A DNA stretch of 64,000 nucleotides, taken from Nonlabens dokdonensis DSW-6. GTDB lineage: Bacteria > Bacteroidota > Bacteroidia > Flavobacteriales > Flavobacteriaceae. The first letter of the stretch is position 1, and each line of letters begins with the position of its first letter. The notes beneath the pieces were generated by a model, which ran no database searches, was not told the origin of the DNA, and saw nothing but the letters and a program-made list of their open reading frames with translations. Shown piece by piece: positions 34,860-43,847 of this stretch. The DNA is taken from assembly GCF_000332115.1 (NCBI RefSeq), contig NC_020156.1:3783501-3847500 (forward strand). Reading direction: 5' to 3'. Both the position numbers and the translations under genes were made by a program.

Positions 34860-36404
34860 TTATTTTATTTTGCTATAGATAGAACTTTCCTTTATTTGAT
34901 ACTTTGTGCTTGTAAGAGAAGAAAAGTTGATGTCTTGAGACTTAATTTTATCAAATAAATATTGGTTTTCTTTTGCTATATCAAATTCAGATTTATTTAC
35001 AGTGATATCGTAACCATCAAAGCCAATAAAATCTAAGTTTTTAATACTTAAATAAAGACATATATCTATGGCTATAGCAAGAGGTGAGTCTTGATATTGA
35101 TCGGTAAAGGTAGCTTCTGATAGCTCGAAGGTGTGATTCAATATTTCTTTCGGGACAAAAGACCCCATACTTCTTTTAGACGGTAATACACATTTATGCT
35201 CAATTAAAGATAAATTATCAAATACTTTTTGCAGTCTATAACCTTCATTACCAGCTAAACAATAAAATTGAGGAACTTCAAAGGTGTTAAAAACCTCTGC
35301 GTACCTTGTTCCCGCATGTATAATACAAAGACCATCATCTTTGTAAAGCTCTATATACGATTTAACAGCTTTAAAATTAGACAAGGTAGAATCGCCTCCT
35401 CCAATAATAATAGCCCTATTAAAAGATGCGTCACGAGGAAGAAGATCAAAACTATTAACATCTCCTTCTATTACTTGTTCTTGTAATGCGTTTACAATTC
35501 CACCTATCGAATATCTCCTTTTTGATATCCAACTCATTACATCTTTTTGAGGAAGAGAGTATGCACCAGAAATCATGTAAGGTAAATTTGTTCCCCATTT
35601 ATGATATTCTTGTAATTTCTCAAAATCTGCGACCACATCACTGAGTTTGTCAAAAGACACATCCCAATTCAATTTAGATGCAAAATAAGTCATTAGAAGT
35701 TCCGTTTTGAGGTTTCCAGCACCTCTTCCCATCCCTGTTATAGTAGAATCTATTATACTACAACCACAGTCAATTGCTGTTATACTATTTATCAAACCCA
35801 TTTCAAGATTATCGTGACCGTGAAAACCAATTTGACAATTAGTTTTTGATTTAACTAACTTTGCTATTTGTTCTACATCTTTAGGGAAAACACCTCCATA
35901 AGAGTCTACCATATAAAAGTAGTCAACAAGACCATCTATTAAAGGAATCTTTTCAATAAAATCCTTGTTTTCAATCCATGATGACATGTACATTATATTA
36001 AAACCTACTTCAAATCCTTTTTCTTTAATTGCCTTTGCTAGAGGAATTGCTTTATCAAAACTATTTGGAGAGATCGCAATTCTAACCATTGATATAAAAT
36101 TGACACAAGGATCTAATAGATCATCAATATCTTGAATACCTACATTTTTCTCGTCTAAAATGATCACCAGTTTTTTGTTAGGCATCATACCCTTAAGCTC
36201 TTTCATCTTATAGACTGGACAATAAAAATATTCTCCTAAATAACCATCTAATTCTACACTACGATATCCTATTTCCACATAGTCTATAGGTAGCGATTCC
36301 ATAGCAGAGCAATAATCCTTAACTAATTGCTTATCAAAATCCCAATTAGTGTAGTATCCTCCATCTCTTAAAGTACAGTCGAGTAATTTAAGTCCTTTTT
36401 TCAT
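34860..36404 (-). CDS. DRE-TIM pyruvate-aldolase-like protein with C-terminal DUF115-like domain
   Basis: This is a 514-residue protein. Residues 1 to about 275 form a DRE-TIM metallolyase barrel like 4-hydroxy-2-oxovalerate aldolase: LLDCTLRDGGYYTNWDF (D9, R13, D14), metal ligands H195 and H197 in FHGHDNLEMGL, and GMGRGAGNLKTE. Such enzymes make or break C-C bonds of pyruvate with aldehydes. Residues about 330-470 (IIIGGGDSTLSNF, IDICLYLSIKNLDFIGFDGYD) resemble MptE/DUF115-like domains found in surface-glycan proteins. Next to KdsB-like and HAD genes, it may build a 2-keto-3-deoxy sugar acid in place of a KdsA/NeuB synthase. The substrate is unknown. Confidence 0.75.
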   Translation of the reverse strand: MKKGLKLLDCTLRDGGYYTNWDFDKQLVKDYCSAMESLPIDYVEIGYRSVELDGYLGEYFYCPVYKMKELKGMMPNKKLVIILDEKNVGIQDIDDLLDPCVNFISMVRIAISPNSFDKAIPLAKAIKEKGFEVGFNIMYMSSWIENKDFIEKIPLIDGLVDYFYMVDSYGGVFPKDVEQIAKLVKSKTNCQIGFHGHDNLEMGLINSITAIDCGCSIIDSTITGMGRGAGNLKTELLMTYFASKLNWDVSFDKLSDVVADFEKLQEYHKWGTNLPYMISGAYSLPQKDVMSWISKRRYSIGGIVNALQEQVIEGDVNSFDLLPRDASFNRAIIIGGGDSTLSNFKAVKSYIELYKDDGLCIIHAGTRYAEVFNTFEVPQFYCLAGNEGYRLQKVFDNLSLIEHKCVLPSKRSMGSFVPKEILNHTFELSEATFTDQYQDSPLAIAIDICLYLSIKNLDFIGFDGYDITVNKSEFDIAKENQYLFDKIKSQDINFSSLTSTKYQIKESSIYSKIK

Positions 36405-37779
36405 CTATTTTCTTTTTATATGATTCTATTATCCAACTCTCGAGTTCGTGAAAACTAAAAGCTTGATTTATCTCTTCAGTCTGTAACGATGGGAAATTGG
36501 AAAAAAAAGTTCTATCCTTGTTATTCAACAAAATAGCCGATGACATAGAATTATTATATAACGCCTCTAATAAAATTGTAGATTTTCTTGAAAAACAAAT
36601 ATTTCCAGTTATTGCATTGTTAAAATTTTCAATTATTTCTACATCATAATCATCATAATCTTCCTCTCGTTCTTTAGGATGGAGCTTTAAACTTAATATC
36701 ATGTTTTGCTTTTTAAAAAGCGGTAATAGACCTCTTATTATATCATGGTTAACAAAACTTTCTCTAGGCTCAGAAAAATAAACAATTTTAATATCATTAT
36801 TATCAGTTTGTTTTTTTCTAAATATAGAAGTAATGAACTCCTTATCAAATACAAACTTACTGGTTTTATAAAGATTATTGAAGTATTTAACTGCAAAATC
36901 GCTAGTTGCATAAAATATATCACCAGTGAAGCACTTCGGGAATTTAAACCCATATTCTAGACCGTGTGGAATACCTATCAATTGAACCTTATATTTTTTA
37001 GCTAATTTTGACTCCACCATAGCAAAGCGATCTAAGTTATTGCTCGTAAAAAGTCTATCCAAATTATTTTGTTTAAGATAGGCATCTAGAACTTTTTTGT
37101 ACAAGTTTAAATGTACTAATCGTTTTCCGTAAAATTCATTAATCAAATGAATTGAATTAGTACCTTGATAAGATATGATTAATTTTTTAAGAGAGCTGTA
37201 TTGATTGAATGAAGTAAACAGGGATGTGCATACCCATGAACATCGTATGGTTCTACTAAAATATTTATAAATAGAAGTTTTATCATAAGGATCTTCATAC
37301 TCACATCTCATGTTTAAAGACTCGACTTTATTTTTTAGAGCCGTTGTTCTAACGATGGTGATATCTCCTTTAATCTTTTTAAGTTTTTTCTTCGATATTT
37401 TTATCATTAAAAAAATTAGGAAAATACTTGAACTGAAAATATGAAAAAAAAACATACACCAGTTCAAAAACTTTACAAAATAGAAAGAACCTTTAATATA
37501 TAAATCATGCTTGCTTGCGATATCAGAAAGATAAAAAAACAGCATATTAGATGATTGAAGTGCGTCAATCTCAGTAATTTTATTAGTTACTACAAAAGAT
37601 TCTAAAACAAGAAAATTCTGAGTAAAGTTCAAATAAAGCTCATTAACGAAAAAGGAATCGTTATTGTAATCTTCGACATTTCCTTTAGCTTTTTCGAAAA
37701 ATTCAAGGTCGTATAAATCCTCCAATATGAAAGATTCACCTTGAAAATTAATTGTATCACCAACGATTACTACTTTCAT
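36388..37779 (-). CDS. Unrecognised GT-B-like glycosyltransferase candidate
   Basis: This 463-residue protein matches no family I can name firmly. A hydrophobic segment near residues 108-128 may anchor it at the membrane. The second half has GT-B-like features: IPHGLEYGFKFP (about 270-282), then IVYFSEPRESFVN, then LSLKLHPKERE with a His-Pro pair at 367-368 and a late SRKSTILLEALY segment. An HP motif in this position is typical of sialyltransferase-like and Kdo/capsule transferases that use CMP sugars. The gene overlaps the aldolase-like gene by 17 nt and the flippase gene by 4 nt, so it is a good candidate for transferring that module's product. Confidence 0.6.
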   Translation of the reverse strand: MKVVIVGDTINFQGESFILEDLYDLEFFEKAKGNVEDYNNDSFFVNELYLNFTQNFLVLESFVVTNKITEIDALQSSNMLFFYLSDIASKHDLYIKGSFYFVKFLNWCMFFFHIFSSSIFLIFLMIKISKKKLKKIKGDITIVRTTALKNKVESLNMRCEYEDPYDKTSIYKYFSRTIRCSWVCTSLFTSFNQYSSLKKLIISYQGTNSIHLINEFYGKRLVHLNLYKKVLDAYLKQNNLDRLFTSNNLDRFAMVESKLAKKYKVQLIGIPHGLEYGFKFPKCFTGDIFYATSDFAVKYFNNLYKTSKFVFDKEFITSIFRKKQTDNNDIKIVYFSEPRESFVNHDIIRGLLPLFKKQNMILSLKLHPKEREEDYDDYDVEIIENFNNAITGNICFSRKSTILLEALYNNSMSSAILLNNKDRTFFSNFPSLQTEEINQAFSFHELESWIIESYKKKIDEKRT

Positions 37780-39002
37780 AAGCTTGATTTAATATATTTC
37801 CTTTCCATACGGTAACTAACGATTAACATCACCAATGCCATAAATAGGTTTGAAGAAAGTATAGACAAAGGCGCGACAATAATTCCTTGAAGTGGCAAAA
37901 AAACACTTAAAATTATTATGTTAAGTATTGCTCCTAGAAAATAAATCAACAATGTTATGTGCGTTTTCAAAGCGTAAGTAAGATATATTCCCATAACACC
38001 GGCAAAGACAACAAAGAACTCAGAAATTACTAGCAAGCTATATAAATAGCTATAATCGGTGTAACTAGAAGCGCCCATTAACCAATATATTTCGTCTCGA
38101 AATATAATTGATAAAATAGATATTATTATCATAATCAAAAGAACTCCCAAACGTATTCTATGTATAAATCTAATGTTTTTTAGTTTAATTTCTCTAAAAT
38201 ATAAAACAGGGAAAAACATTAATAAAAGACTTGAAAAAAGCTTGACACTCAGTAAGACACGAGTGGAAATTGCATATTTAGAAAGTTCAACTAAATCAAA
38301 CTCATTTTTAATTAAGAATTGAGAGGAGACATCTAAAGACAATCTTACAATCACAGCTCCTAAACCTGGTAAGGAATAAAAAAGGATCTTTTTCCAAGTA
38401 ATCACCTCCAAATTGACTTTAATTTTCTCTTTAGTGAAATAGAAAAAAAGAGCTAATGCAAAACCCAACCCATATGCAAATAAAACATAATTAGGTTTTA
38501 TTGATTTAAAATACAAAAGTATTAATAATGTTATCAATGTAAAAACAGCAACAATTATCTTAAGAAAGTTAACCTTTTTTACTTTCATTAAAGATCTAAA
38601 AAAATATAACCGCTCTTCGTAAAAAATAAAAAATGGGAATAATAAAGCGATATAACTTTTAGTCAAGTAAAAAGCAAACAACTCTAAACAAACAAAGGCT
38701 ATAAAATTAACAATTTTGACTTTTTTAAATAGCGAAATGTTATTTCCCGCAATGTTAAACCTAAGATATCCCCTATACAGTAACATAGATGAAACATAGG
38801 CTGCAAACTCTAAAACACTTTTATTGTAGTTATAAAGACCCAATTCGGCTTTTGACATATTTTTATTCACAATAATAGAAATACATAGAGCTATTGCTGA
38901 AGAAATAAAAAAACCAATTCCAAATGCAATAAAATCAATTAAATATTTTGCTTTTTCTTTGGATAATTTTGACAATACAAATCTTAAAATTTTCAATTTC
39001 AT
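37776..39002 (-). CDS. wzx: Wzx-like polysaccharide flippase
   Basis: This 408-residue membrane protein has about 12 predicted helices, from FIAFGIGFFISSAIALCISI at the N terminus to LIVSY near the C terminus. The helix pattern and the N-terminal MSKAELGLYNYNKSVLEF motif match MATE/MVF-type Wzx flippases, which turn lipid-linked repeat units to the periplasmic side. It is the only flippase in the locus. Sequence between homologues is poorly conserved, so the call rests on topology, motif and neighbours. Confidence 0.82.
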   Translation of the reverse strand: MKLKILRFVLSKLSKEKAKYLIDFIAFGIGFFISSAIALCISIIVNKNMSKAELGLYNYNKSVLEFAAYVSSMLLYRGYLRFNIAGNNISLFKKVKIVNFIAFVCLELFAFYLTKSYIALLFPFFIFYEERLYFFRSLMKVKKVNFLKIIVAVFTLITLLILLYFKSIKPNYVLFAYGLGFALALFFYFTKEKIKVNLEVITWKKILFYSLPGLGAVIVRLSLDVSSQFLIKNEFDLVELSKYAISTRVLLSVKLFSSLLLMFFPVLYFREIKLKNIRFIHRIRLGVLLIMIIISILSIIFRDEIYWLMGASSYTDYSYLYSLLVISEFFVVFAGVMGIYLTYALKTHITLLIYFLGAILNIIILSVFLPLQGIIVAPLSILSSNLFMALVMLIVSYRMERKYIKSSL

Positions 39003-39003
39003 G

Positions 39004-40545
39004 TCACTCCTCCTTTTTAGGTAACGAAAATTTATCGGGAAACAACAGTAAACTCAAAAACTTCAAACCTGCTATGTAGTAAGCTCGAAGCTTAGTTGAA
39101 TTGAATAATTTTTGATAATGATAACCAACTGCAATCTTATTAAATAATTGATATTTTATAGGATTGTAATTGAAATAACTATAAACAGGATTGCTCTCTA
39201 TGTAAGTAGATTTTCTGTAGTAAAAAAATAATCCCAGCTTAAGAACATTAGAATTATATTTAGGTTTCAACTCTTGCTTTATCAATTTAAGAAACTCATT
39301 AGTAGTTTTGGGAATATAACAAACGTCTTCATAATAATACCATGAGCAACCCAAGAGAATTACTGGTTTACCCCAATACACTGCTTCTAGTCCCATTGTA
39401 GAACCAAAAACAATCACCTTTTCACTAGCGTCAAGCAAGTCATAAGAGTTTATTGATTCCTCAGCACCAATTATGGTGACATTTGAATATTCCTTCTCAA
39501 ATTCGTAAAGATTTTGATGATACTTATAAGCTATCCCTTTCAAATTAGGATGTACTCTCAAATAAAAATGAAAGCTTTCATCATTTTTATAAGATTCAAA
39601 GGTGAACTTTAAGCCTTCTATTTGCTCTTTGAATAAAGTTAAGCTTTCCCATTCTTCACCTATAGATACATATTCATCTTCAGAAGAGTTAAATATCACT
39701 ATATTTCTCTTATTTGAGTTCCAGTTATCTGGCAATTTACCTGTAGTTGTACCTTTTACATAAACTTTATCACCAGCAGCTATTCCATTTCTTTTATTAT
39801 GAAAAAATTCTTCAGAAAGCTTAACGTTTTCACCAGGAACTAAATTACTGTCGTTCCAACAATGTTCAAATTTCCATTTATTACCTACAATACTATGCGG
39901 AAGAACATTTTTAAAAACTACTTTTGCACTTTGACCGTTTCCAAGAGGTTCAAATTCATATAAATAAGCCTCTACTTTTTTGATTAGGGCAATTTCAAAA
40001 ACAGGTCTAATCTCGTTAAATCTACCATTAAAACTACATACTCTATCAGGTTTTATGTCGTCAATTAAGTTAGAAAAGGCATCAATTAGCTTCATAGACT
40101 GTAATAATTGATTCTTAAAATAATCTATGGAATCTTTATCTATCTTTGGTTTTTGATTTCTTGTTAAATGTACGTAGCTAGAAAGGGCGCTGTATCCTAT
40201 ACCAATATCCTTATAATTGAATTTTTTAAATTCCTCTGATGTACTAATAGATATCTTGTCTTTACTTAGTTTTGAGTCATAATAATCAGATAATTTTAAA
40301 ATAGTTGCTTGATCTCCTAAAGTATTGCTAATAATTTTTTTTGTTTGACTTTTACAAAGCGCACATATTCCTGTATTACCGGTGGGATTTGTTAAACAGT
40401 GGTCAAAAAAACCTTCACACATAACTATGTAAACTTTACTCTTTTTAGCTTCGATCAACTTTTTAGCTTCATCAAGTAAAACCCCAAACATAGATCCATT
40501 TAGCGATGAATAGAAATAGAAAACAACGGTATTCATAGAATTCAC
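39004..40545 (-). CDS. Capsule-type glycosyltransferase with N-terminal cysteine cluster
   Basis: This 513-residue protein resembles capsule-synthesis transferases of the KpsC/KpsS or CDP-glycerol-transferase-like group in its second half: FYLRVHPNLKG with a His-Pro pair, then VIVFGSTMGLEAVYWGKPVILLG. The N-terminal part has an unusual cysteine array C43-x6-C50-x10-C61-x2-C64 that could bind a metal. The GTG at 40545 overlaps the wzy stop as GTGA; ATG 40536 is an alternative start nine bases in. It may transfer one of the CMP-activated acids. Acceptor and donor are unknown. Confidence 0.65.
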   Translation of the reverse strand: MNSMNTVVFYFYSSLNGSMFGVLLDEAKKLIEAKKSKVYIVMCEGFFDHCLTNPTGNTGICALCKSQTKKIISNTLGDQATILKLSDYYDSKLSKDKISISTSEEFKKFNYKDIGIGYSALSSYVHLTRNQKPKIDKDSIDYFKNQLLQSMKLIDAFSNLIDDIKPDRVCSFNGRFNEIRPVFEIALIKKVEAYLYEFEPLGNGQSAKVVFKNVLPHSIVGNKWKFEHCWNDSNLVPGENVKLSEEFFHNKRNGIAAGDKVYVKGTTTGKLPDNWNSNKRNIVIFNSSEDEYVSIGEEWESLTLFKEQIEGLKFTFESYKNDESFHFYLRVHPNLKGIAYKYHQNLYEFEKEYSNVTIIGAEESINSYDLLDASEKVIVFGSTMGLEAVYWGKPVILLGCSWYYYEDVCYIPKTTNEFLKLIKQELKPKYNSNVLKLGLFFYYRKSTYIESNPVYSYFNYNPIKYQLFNKIAVGYHYQKLFNSTKLRAYYIAGLKFLSLLLFPDKFSLPKKEE

Positions 40546-41774
40546 AGTTTTATACGTTTAAGCAAATAAACAAATATTATATAGAAGACAACTCCAATAT
40601 TGATTGCTAGGTTGGAGTATACATTATTGGAAAAAAAGAGTAAAGGTAACGGTATTAAAAAAGCAAAAGACATGAAATTAGATAAAGAAACTTTTCCATT
40701 AGAAGGTCCTGTAATTCTAGAAAATTTATTAAAAACAAGGGCAAAAATAAAAGTGAATATGTAACCAAAGTCATACAATAGAGTGGCGACTACACCATTA
40801 AAGGTATGATCATAATCATCAGTCAAATATATTTCCCTAAGCTCAGGAAGCCTACTAACCTCTAATCCTATTCTTTCTGCGGTAAAATCAACGATAGGTA
40901 GAGTTGACTTTCCATACATAAGTTTATCATAAGAAAAATTCCCCATGACCTTTATACCATTATGATTCCACTGTGATGCATAATCTATTGAAGAATAATA
41001 AATAGGGTCTTGAATCGTACTTTCGATAGGAATATTGTAAAATTTAGAAAATCTAGAATCTGTAATAGAATTGAGCAGTGACAAGAGGCACAACGCAGCT
41101 GTACCGCCAAAAATAAAGATAAACCTTCTTGATTTTTGACTCAGAGCTGGTAGGATATACAACAAATAAAAAAAATACGTCAGTAAGAACTGAACAGCTG
41201 CTGATCTTGATAACCCATGAAATCCAAGCAACGGTATGTTTAATGAGATTAAAAAGAAAAGAAAGCTGAACCATTTTTTCTTTTTGAGCAAAAAGAAAAA
41301 ATGAAGCCCAAAAGCTAGATATCCTATGGGAGAAATAAGCCTAGAATATAACAATAAAATAGGGTTTACCCAACCTGCTAACATATCAGCAGCACCTCCA
41401 TCATTTTTGTATTCAGTAACGTTGACACTTTGATTAAATAAAGCGCTAAATGCTTTAAAAGTTATAAAAATATTTATCAGTAAAACACTTAATCCCAGTA
41501 TTAAAATTACATTCACTATTTTAACTAAGTTTTCATTTCTTCCTGAAAATTGAATCTGTTCAAGTTTTTTATAGGAGTTAAATCCATGAATAAAAATCAA
41601 AAGAATTGCAGAAGTAAAAATTACATTTAATACATCTTGTACATTATTAACCTCGTATTCTTTGCTAATTAGAATTGAACCCAAGTACGAAACTAAAACC
41701 AATCCCAAAAGGAATAAAACTATTAAACTCTTCTTTCTAGCTAGAAATAAATATGAAGTGAATATGTATAACAT
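40542..41774 (-). CDS. wzy: Wzy-like oligosaccharide repeat-unit polymerase
   Basis: This 410-residue membrane protein has about 11 helices and a large periplasmic loop between about residues 250 and 330 (YASQWNHNGIKVMGNFSYDK), the pattern of O-antigen polymerases. It would join repeat units on the periplasmic side under control of the Wzc-like protein. Sequence motifs of Wzy proteins are weak, so the call depends on topology and on sitting between the flippase and sugar genes. ATG 41774 is used; a TTG at 41831 would add 19 residues. Confidence 0.8.
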   Translation of the reverse strand: MLYIFTSYLFLARKKSLIVLFLLGLVLVSYLGSILISKEYEVNNVQDVLNVIFTSAILLIFIHGFNSYKKLEQIQFSGRNENLVKIVNVILILGLSVLLINIFITFKAFSALFNQSVNVTEYKNDGGAADMLAGWVNPILLLYSRLISPIGYLAFGLHFFFLLKKKKWFSFLFFLISLNIPLLGFHGLSRSAAVQFLLTYFFYLLYILPALSQKSRRFIFIFGGTAALCLLSLLNSITDSRFSKFYNIPIESTIQDPIYYSSIDYASQWNHNGIKVMGNFSYDKLMYGKSTLPIVDFTAERIGLEVSRLPELREIYLTDDYDHTFNGVVATLLYDFGYIFTFIFALVFNKFSRITGPSNGKVSLSNFMSFAFLIPLPLLFFSNNVYSNLAINIGVVFYIIFVYLLKRIKL

Positions 41775-41839
41775 TTTTTTCTTTTTATAAAGAGAATCTA
41801 TAAAGTTGAGAACTAGAACAACAAAAAACAAATATTGTT

Positions 41840-42535
41840 TTAAATGTCATTCTCTTGGTTCAATAAAAACTCAATCCATTTCCAGTCAAGTGGATCATCA
41901 ATGTCTGCAGAATATTTATTATCCATTTCAAATTTTATGATGTTTTGGAAATCAATTAACGCCTTTTGTTTTAAAGCTTTTACGTTATAAATATAAATTG
42001 CTCCATTATATTCATAAACAGCAGGTAAGTCTTGCCTTCTTGTGCTAGTGGATTGCATGCACTTTTCAAGATAACCCATTGAATTTTCCTCAACAAGTAC
42101 ATAATACGGATTCGCATCTGTTTTCTTTACAGATGCAAGCATTTCAACGTCCTTATTGCTTTTCATGTATAAACTTAACGCCTGCTTTATATGTTCACCA
42201 TTTCTCAACGGTGATGTAGGTTGTAAAAGAACTACATGCTCTACAATTTGACCCTTAGATTCATAAAAATTTATTGCATGTCTTAGCATGGATTCACTAG
42301 TTGCAGTGTCTGTAGCTAACTCACTTGGTCTTATGAAAGGAACCCTCAAACCTGTTTTCTCTACTACATCTATTATTTCTTCACTATCTGTACTGACACA
42401 AATTTGGTCATCATTGAAACATGATCTAGCTGCTTCAATAGTGTAATAAATCAAAGGCTTGTTATTCAAACTTTTGATGTTTTTTTTAGGAATTCCTTTA
42501 GATCCTCCTCTAGCGGGAATTACAACTAATATCAT
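41840..42535 (-). CDS. legF: CMP-legionaminic/neuraminic acid synthetase
   Basis: This 231-residue acylneuraminate cytidylyltransferase (NeuA/LegF/PtmB type) has the CTP loop VVIPARGGSKGIPKKN, STDSEEI, LLQPTSPLRN and YEYNGAIYIYN. It makes CMP-legionaminic acid (or a related nonulosonate) for transfer into the polysaccharide. Its gene overlaps the PtmE-like gene by 4 nt, and the neighbours define a GDP-sugar-based legionaminic route, so Leg is favoured over Neu5Ac. Confidence 0.9.
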   Translation of the reverse strand: MILVVIPARGGSKGIPKKNIKSLNNKPLIYYTIEAARSCFNDDQICVSTDSEEIIDVVEKTGLRVPFIRPSELATDTATSESMLRHAINFYESKGQIVEHVVLLQPTSPLRNGEHIKQALSLYMKSNKDVEMLASVKKTDANPYYVLVEENSMGYLEKCMQSTSTRRQDLPAVYEYNGAIYIYNVKALKQKALIDFQNIIKFEMDNKYSADIDDPLDWKWIEFLLNQENDI

Positions 42536-43575
42536 TTAAAATGTTTTATAAATTCTTGAGCTTGTTTATAGTCTGACGGTTTACCTATATCAATCCAAAA
42601 TCCAAGAATAGGATCATATACTAGCTTACCTCCATCACTAACTAACTTTTCCATAACATCGGTTATATCGCAGTATTCATTTTTATTCATTTGTTCTATA
42701 AGTGACCTTTTTAAAATATAAATTCCCGCATTAGACTGATAAATGTAAGAAGGTTTTTCTTTAAAAGCTTTAACTTTATTATCTTCTGTCTCAAAAACAG
42801 CATAAGGTACATCAACCTTATATTCTGTAGAAGCTACAACCATATCTGCGTTCTCTTGAAGCATTAGTAAATACATGTCTTCAAAGTTAACGCTAGTGAA
42901 AAGATCACTGTTCATTAATAGAACATGTTCAGAGTTGAATCTATCTACTAAAGCAAGAGCTCCAGCGGTGCCTAGAGGTTGATCTTCCCATACATATTCA
43001 ATCTCTATGCCTTTTGAACTACCATCACCAAAATAGGTCTCCAATTGATCGCCTAAATATTTAACAGATATATATATTTTCTTAATACCGTAACTAATTA
43101 AGCGGTCTATATTGTGTTCTATAATCGGTTTATTTCCTAACGGTAACATAGGTTTAGGTACGGTATCAGTTAAAGGACTTAATCTCTTACCTCTTCCACC
43201 AGCCATGATCATGCATTCTAAAGGAAGAGTAGACTCAATAACATCTAAGTCAAGAACTCTGGATAAAGTCATATCTTCATTAAGAATAGGCAGTATCTTA
43301 ATATTTTGTTCTCGATAAACTGAAAGATCTATAAAATTACCATCTTCTATATGATGAACAAAATTTTTGAAACAGACTTCTTCTACCGGTTTTTGCAAAT
43401 CTTGATTAATAGTTATAGATCTTCGAATATCACCGTCTGTTATAGACCCAATTATTTTGTTTTTCTTATCCTTAACAAAAAGTATCAATCTACTTACACT
43501 CCTAACTTGATTAAGTTGATGAAGTGCGTCCAGTATTGTTGCGTTGGATGGTATAGTAATTTGATTAATGTCCAT
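42532..43575 (-). CDS. ptmE: CBS-domain nucleotidyltransferase, PtmE-like GlcN-1-P guanylyltransferase
   Basis: In this 347-residue protein residues 1 to about 115 are a pair of CBS domains (IIGSITDGDIRRSI) and the rest is a sugar-phosphate nucleotidyltransferase (MIMAGGRGKRLSPLTDTVPK, MNSDLFTSVNFEDM). The same architecture is known from PtmE of Campylobacter, which makes GDP-GlcN for legionaminic acid. It is followed by LegF and preceded, across a 272-nt gap carrying only a palindrome copy, by LegG. No clear promoter box was found in that gap. Confidence 0.87.
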   Translation of the reverse strand: MDINQITIPSNATILDALHQLNQVRSVSRLILFVKDKKNKIIGSITDGDIRRSITINQDLQKPVEEVCFKNFVHHIEDGNFIDLSVYREQNIKILPILNEDMTLSRVLDLDVIESTLPLECMIMAGGRGKRLSPLTDTVPKPMLPLGNKPIIEHNIDRLISYGIKKIYISVKYLGDQLETYFGDGSSKGIEIEYVWEDQPLGTAGALALVDRFNSEHVLLMNSDLFTSVNFEDMYLLMLQENADMVVASTEYKVDVPYAVFETEDNKVKAFKEKPSYIYQSNAGIYILKRSLIEQMNKNEYCDITDVMEKLVSDGGKLVYDPILGFWIDIGKPSDYKQAQEFIKHFK

Positions 43576-43680
43576 AAAGATACTTTATTGTTTATTTGAT
43601 TGGTTTTTAATGATAATTCGTTTTGCAATAAAAACTTATAATAATAGAATTTGATAGTTTTAATACTAGTTATTTTATTC

Positions 43681-43696
43681 CGCTTTCGCGAAAGCG
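43681..43696. repeat. Palindromic repeat, copy 9 (between LegG and PtmE genes)
   Basis: 16-bp copy in the largest gap (272 nt) of the sugar cluster. The rest of the gap is AT-rich with no recognised gene, promoter box or terminator. Confidence 0.9.
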
Positions 43697-43847
43697 TGAT
43701 AATTAAAAAACTAAATAAAACATCGATAATTCTTAATTAATACACGCAATGAACTTAAAATCCAAAATATTTTAACTCCAGCGTAATTAAAGGAAATGAA
43801 ATATGGATTACTTTTTTAACAATAGGTTCCAATCTTAAAATCCTAAT

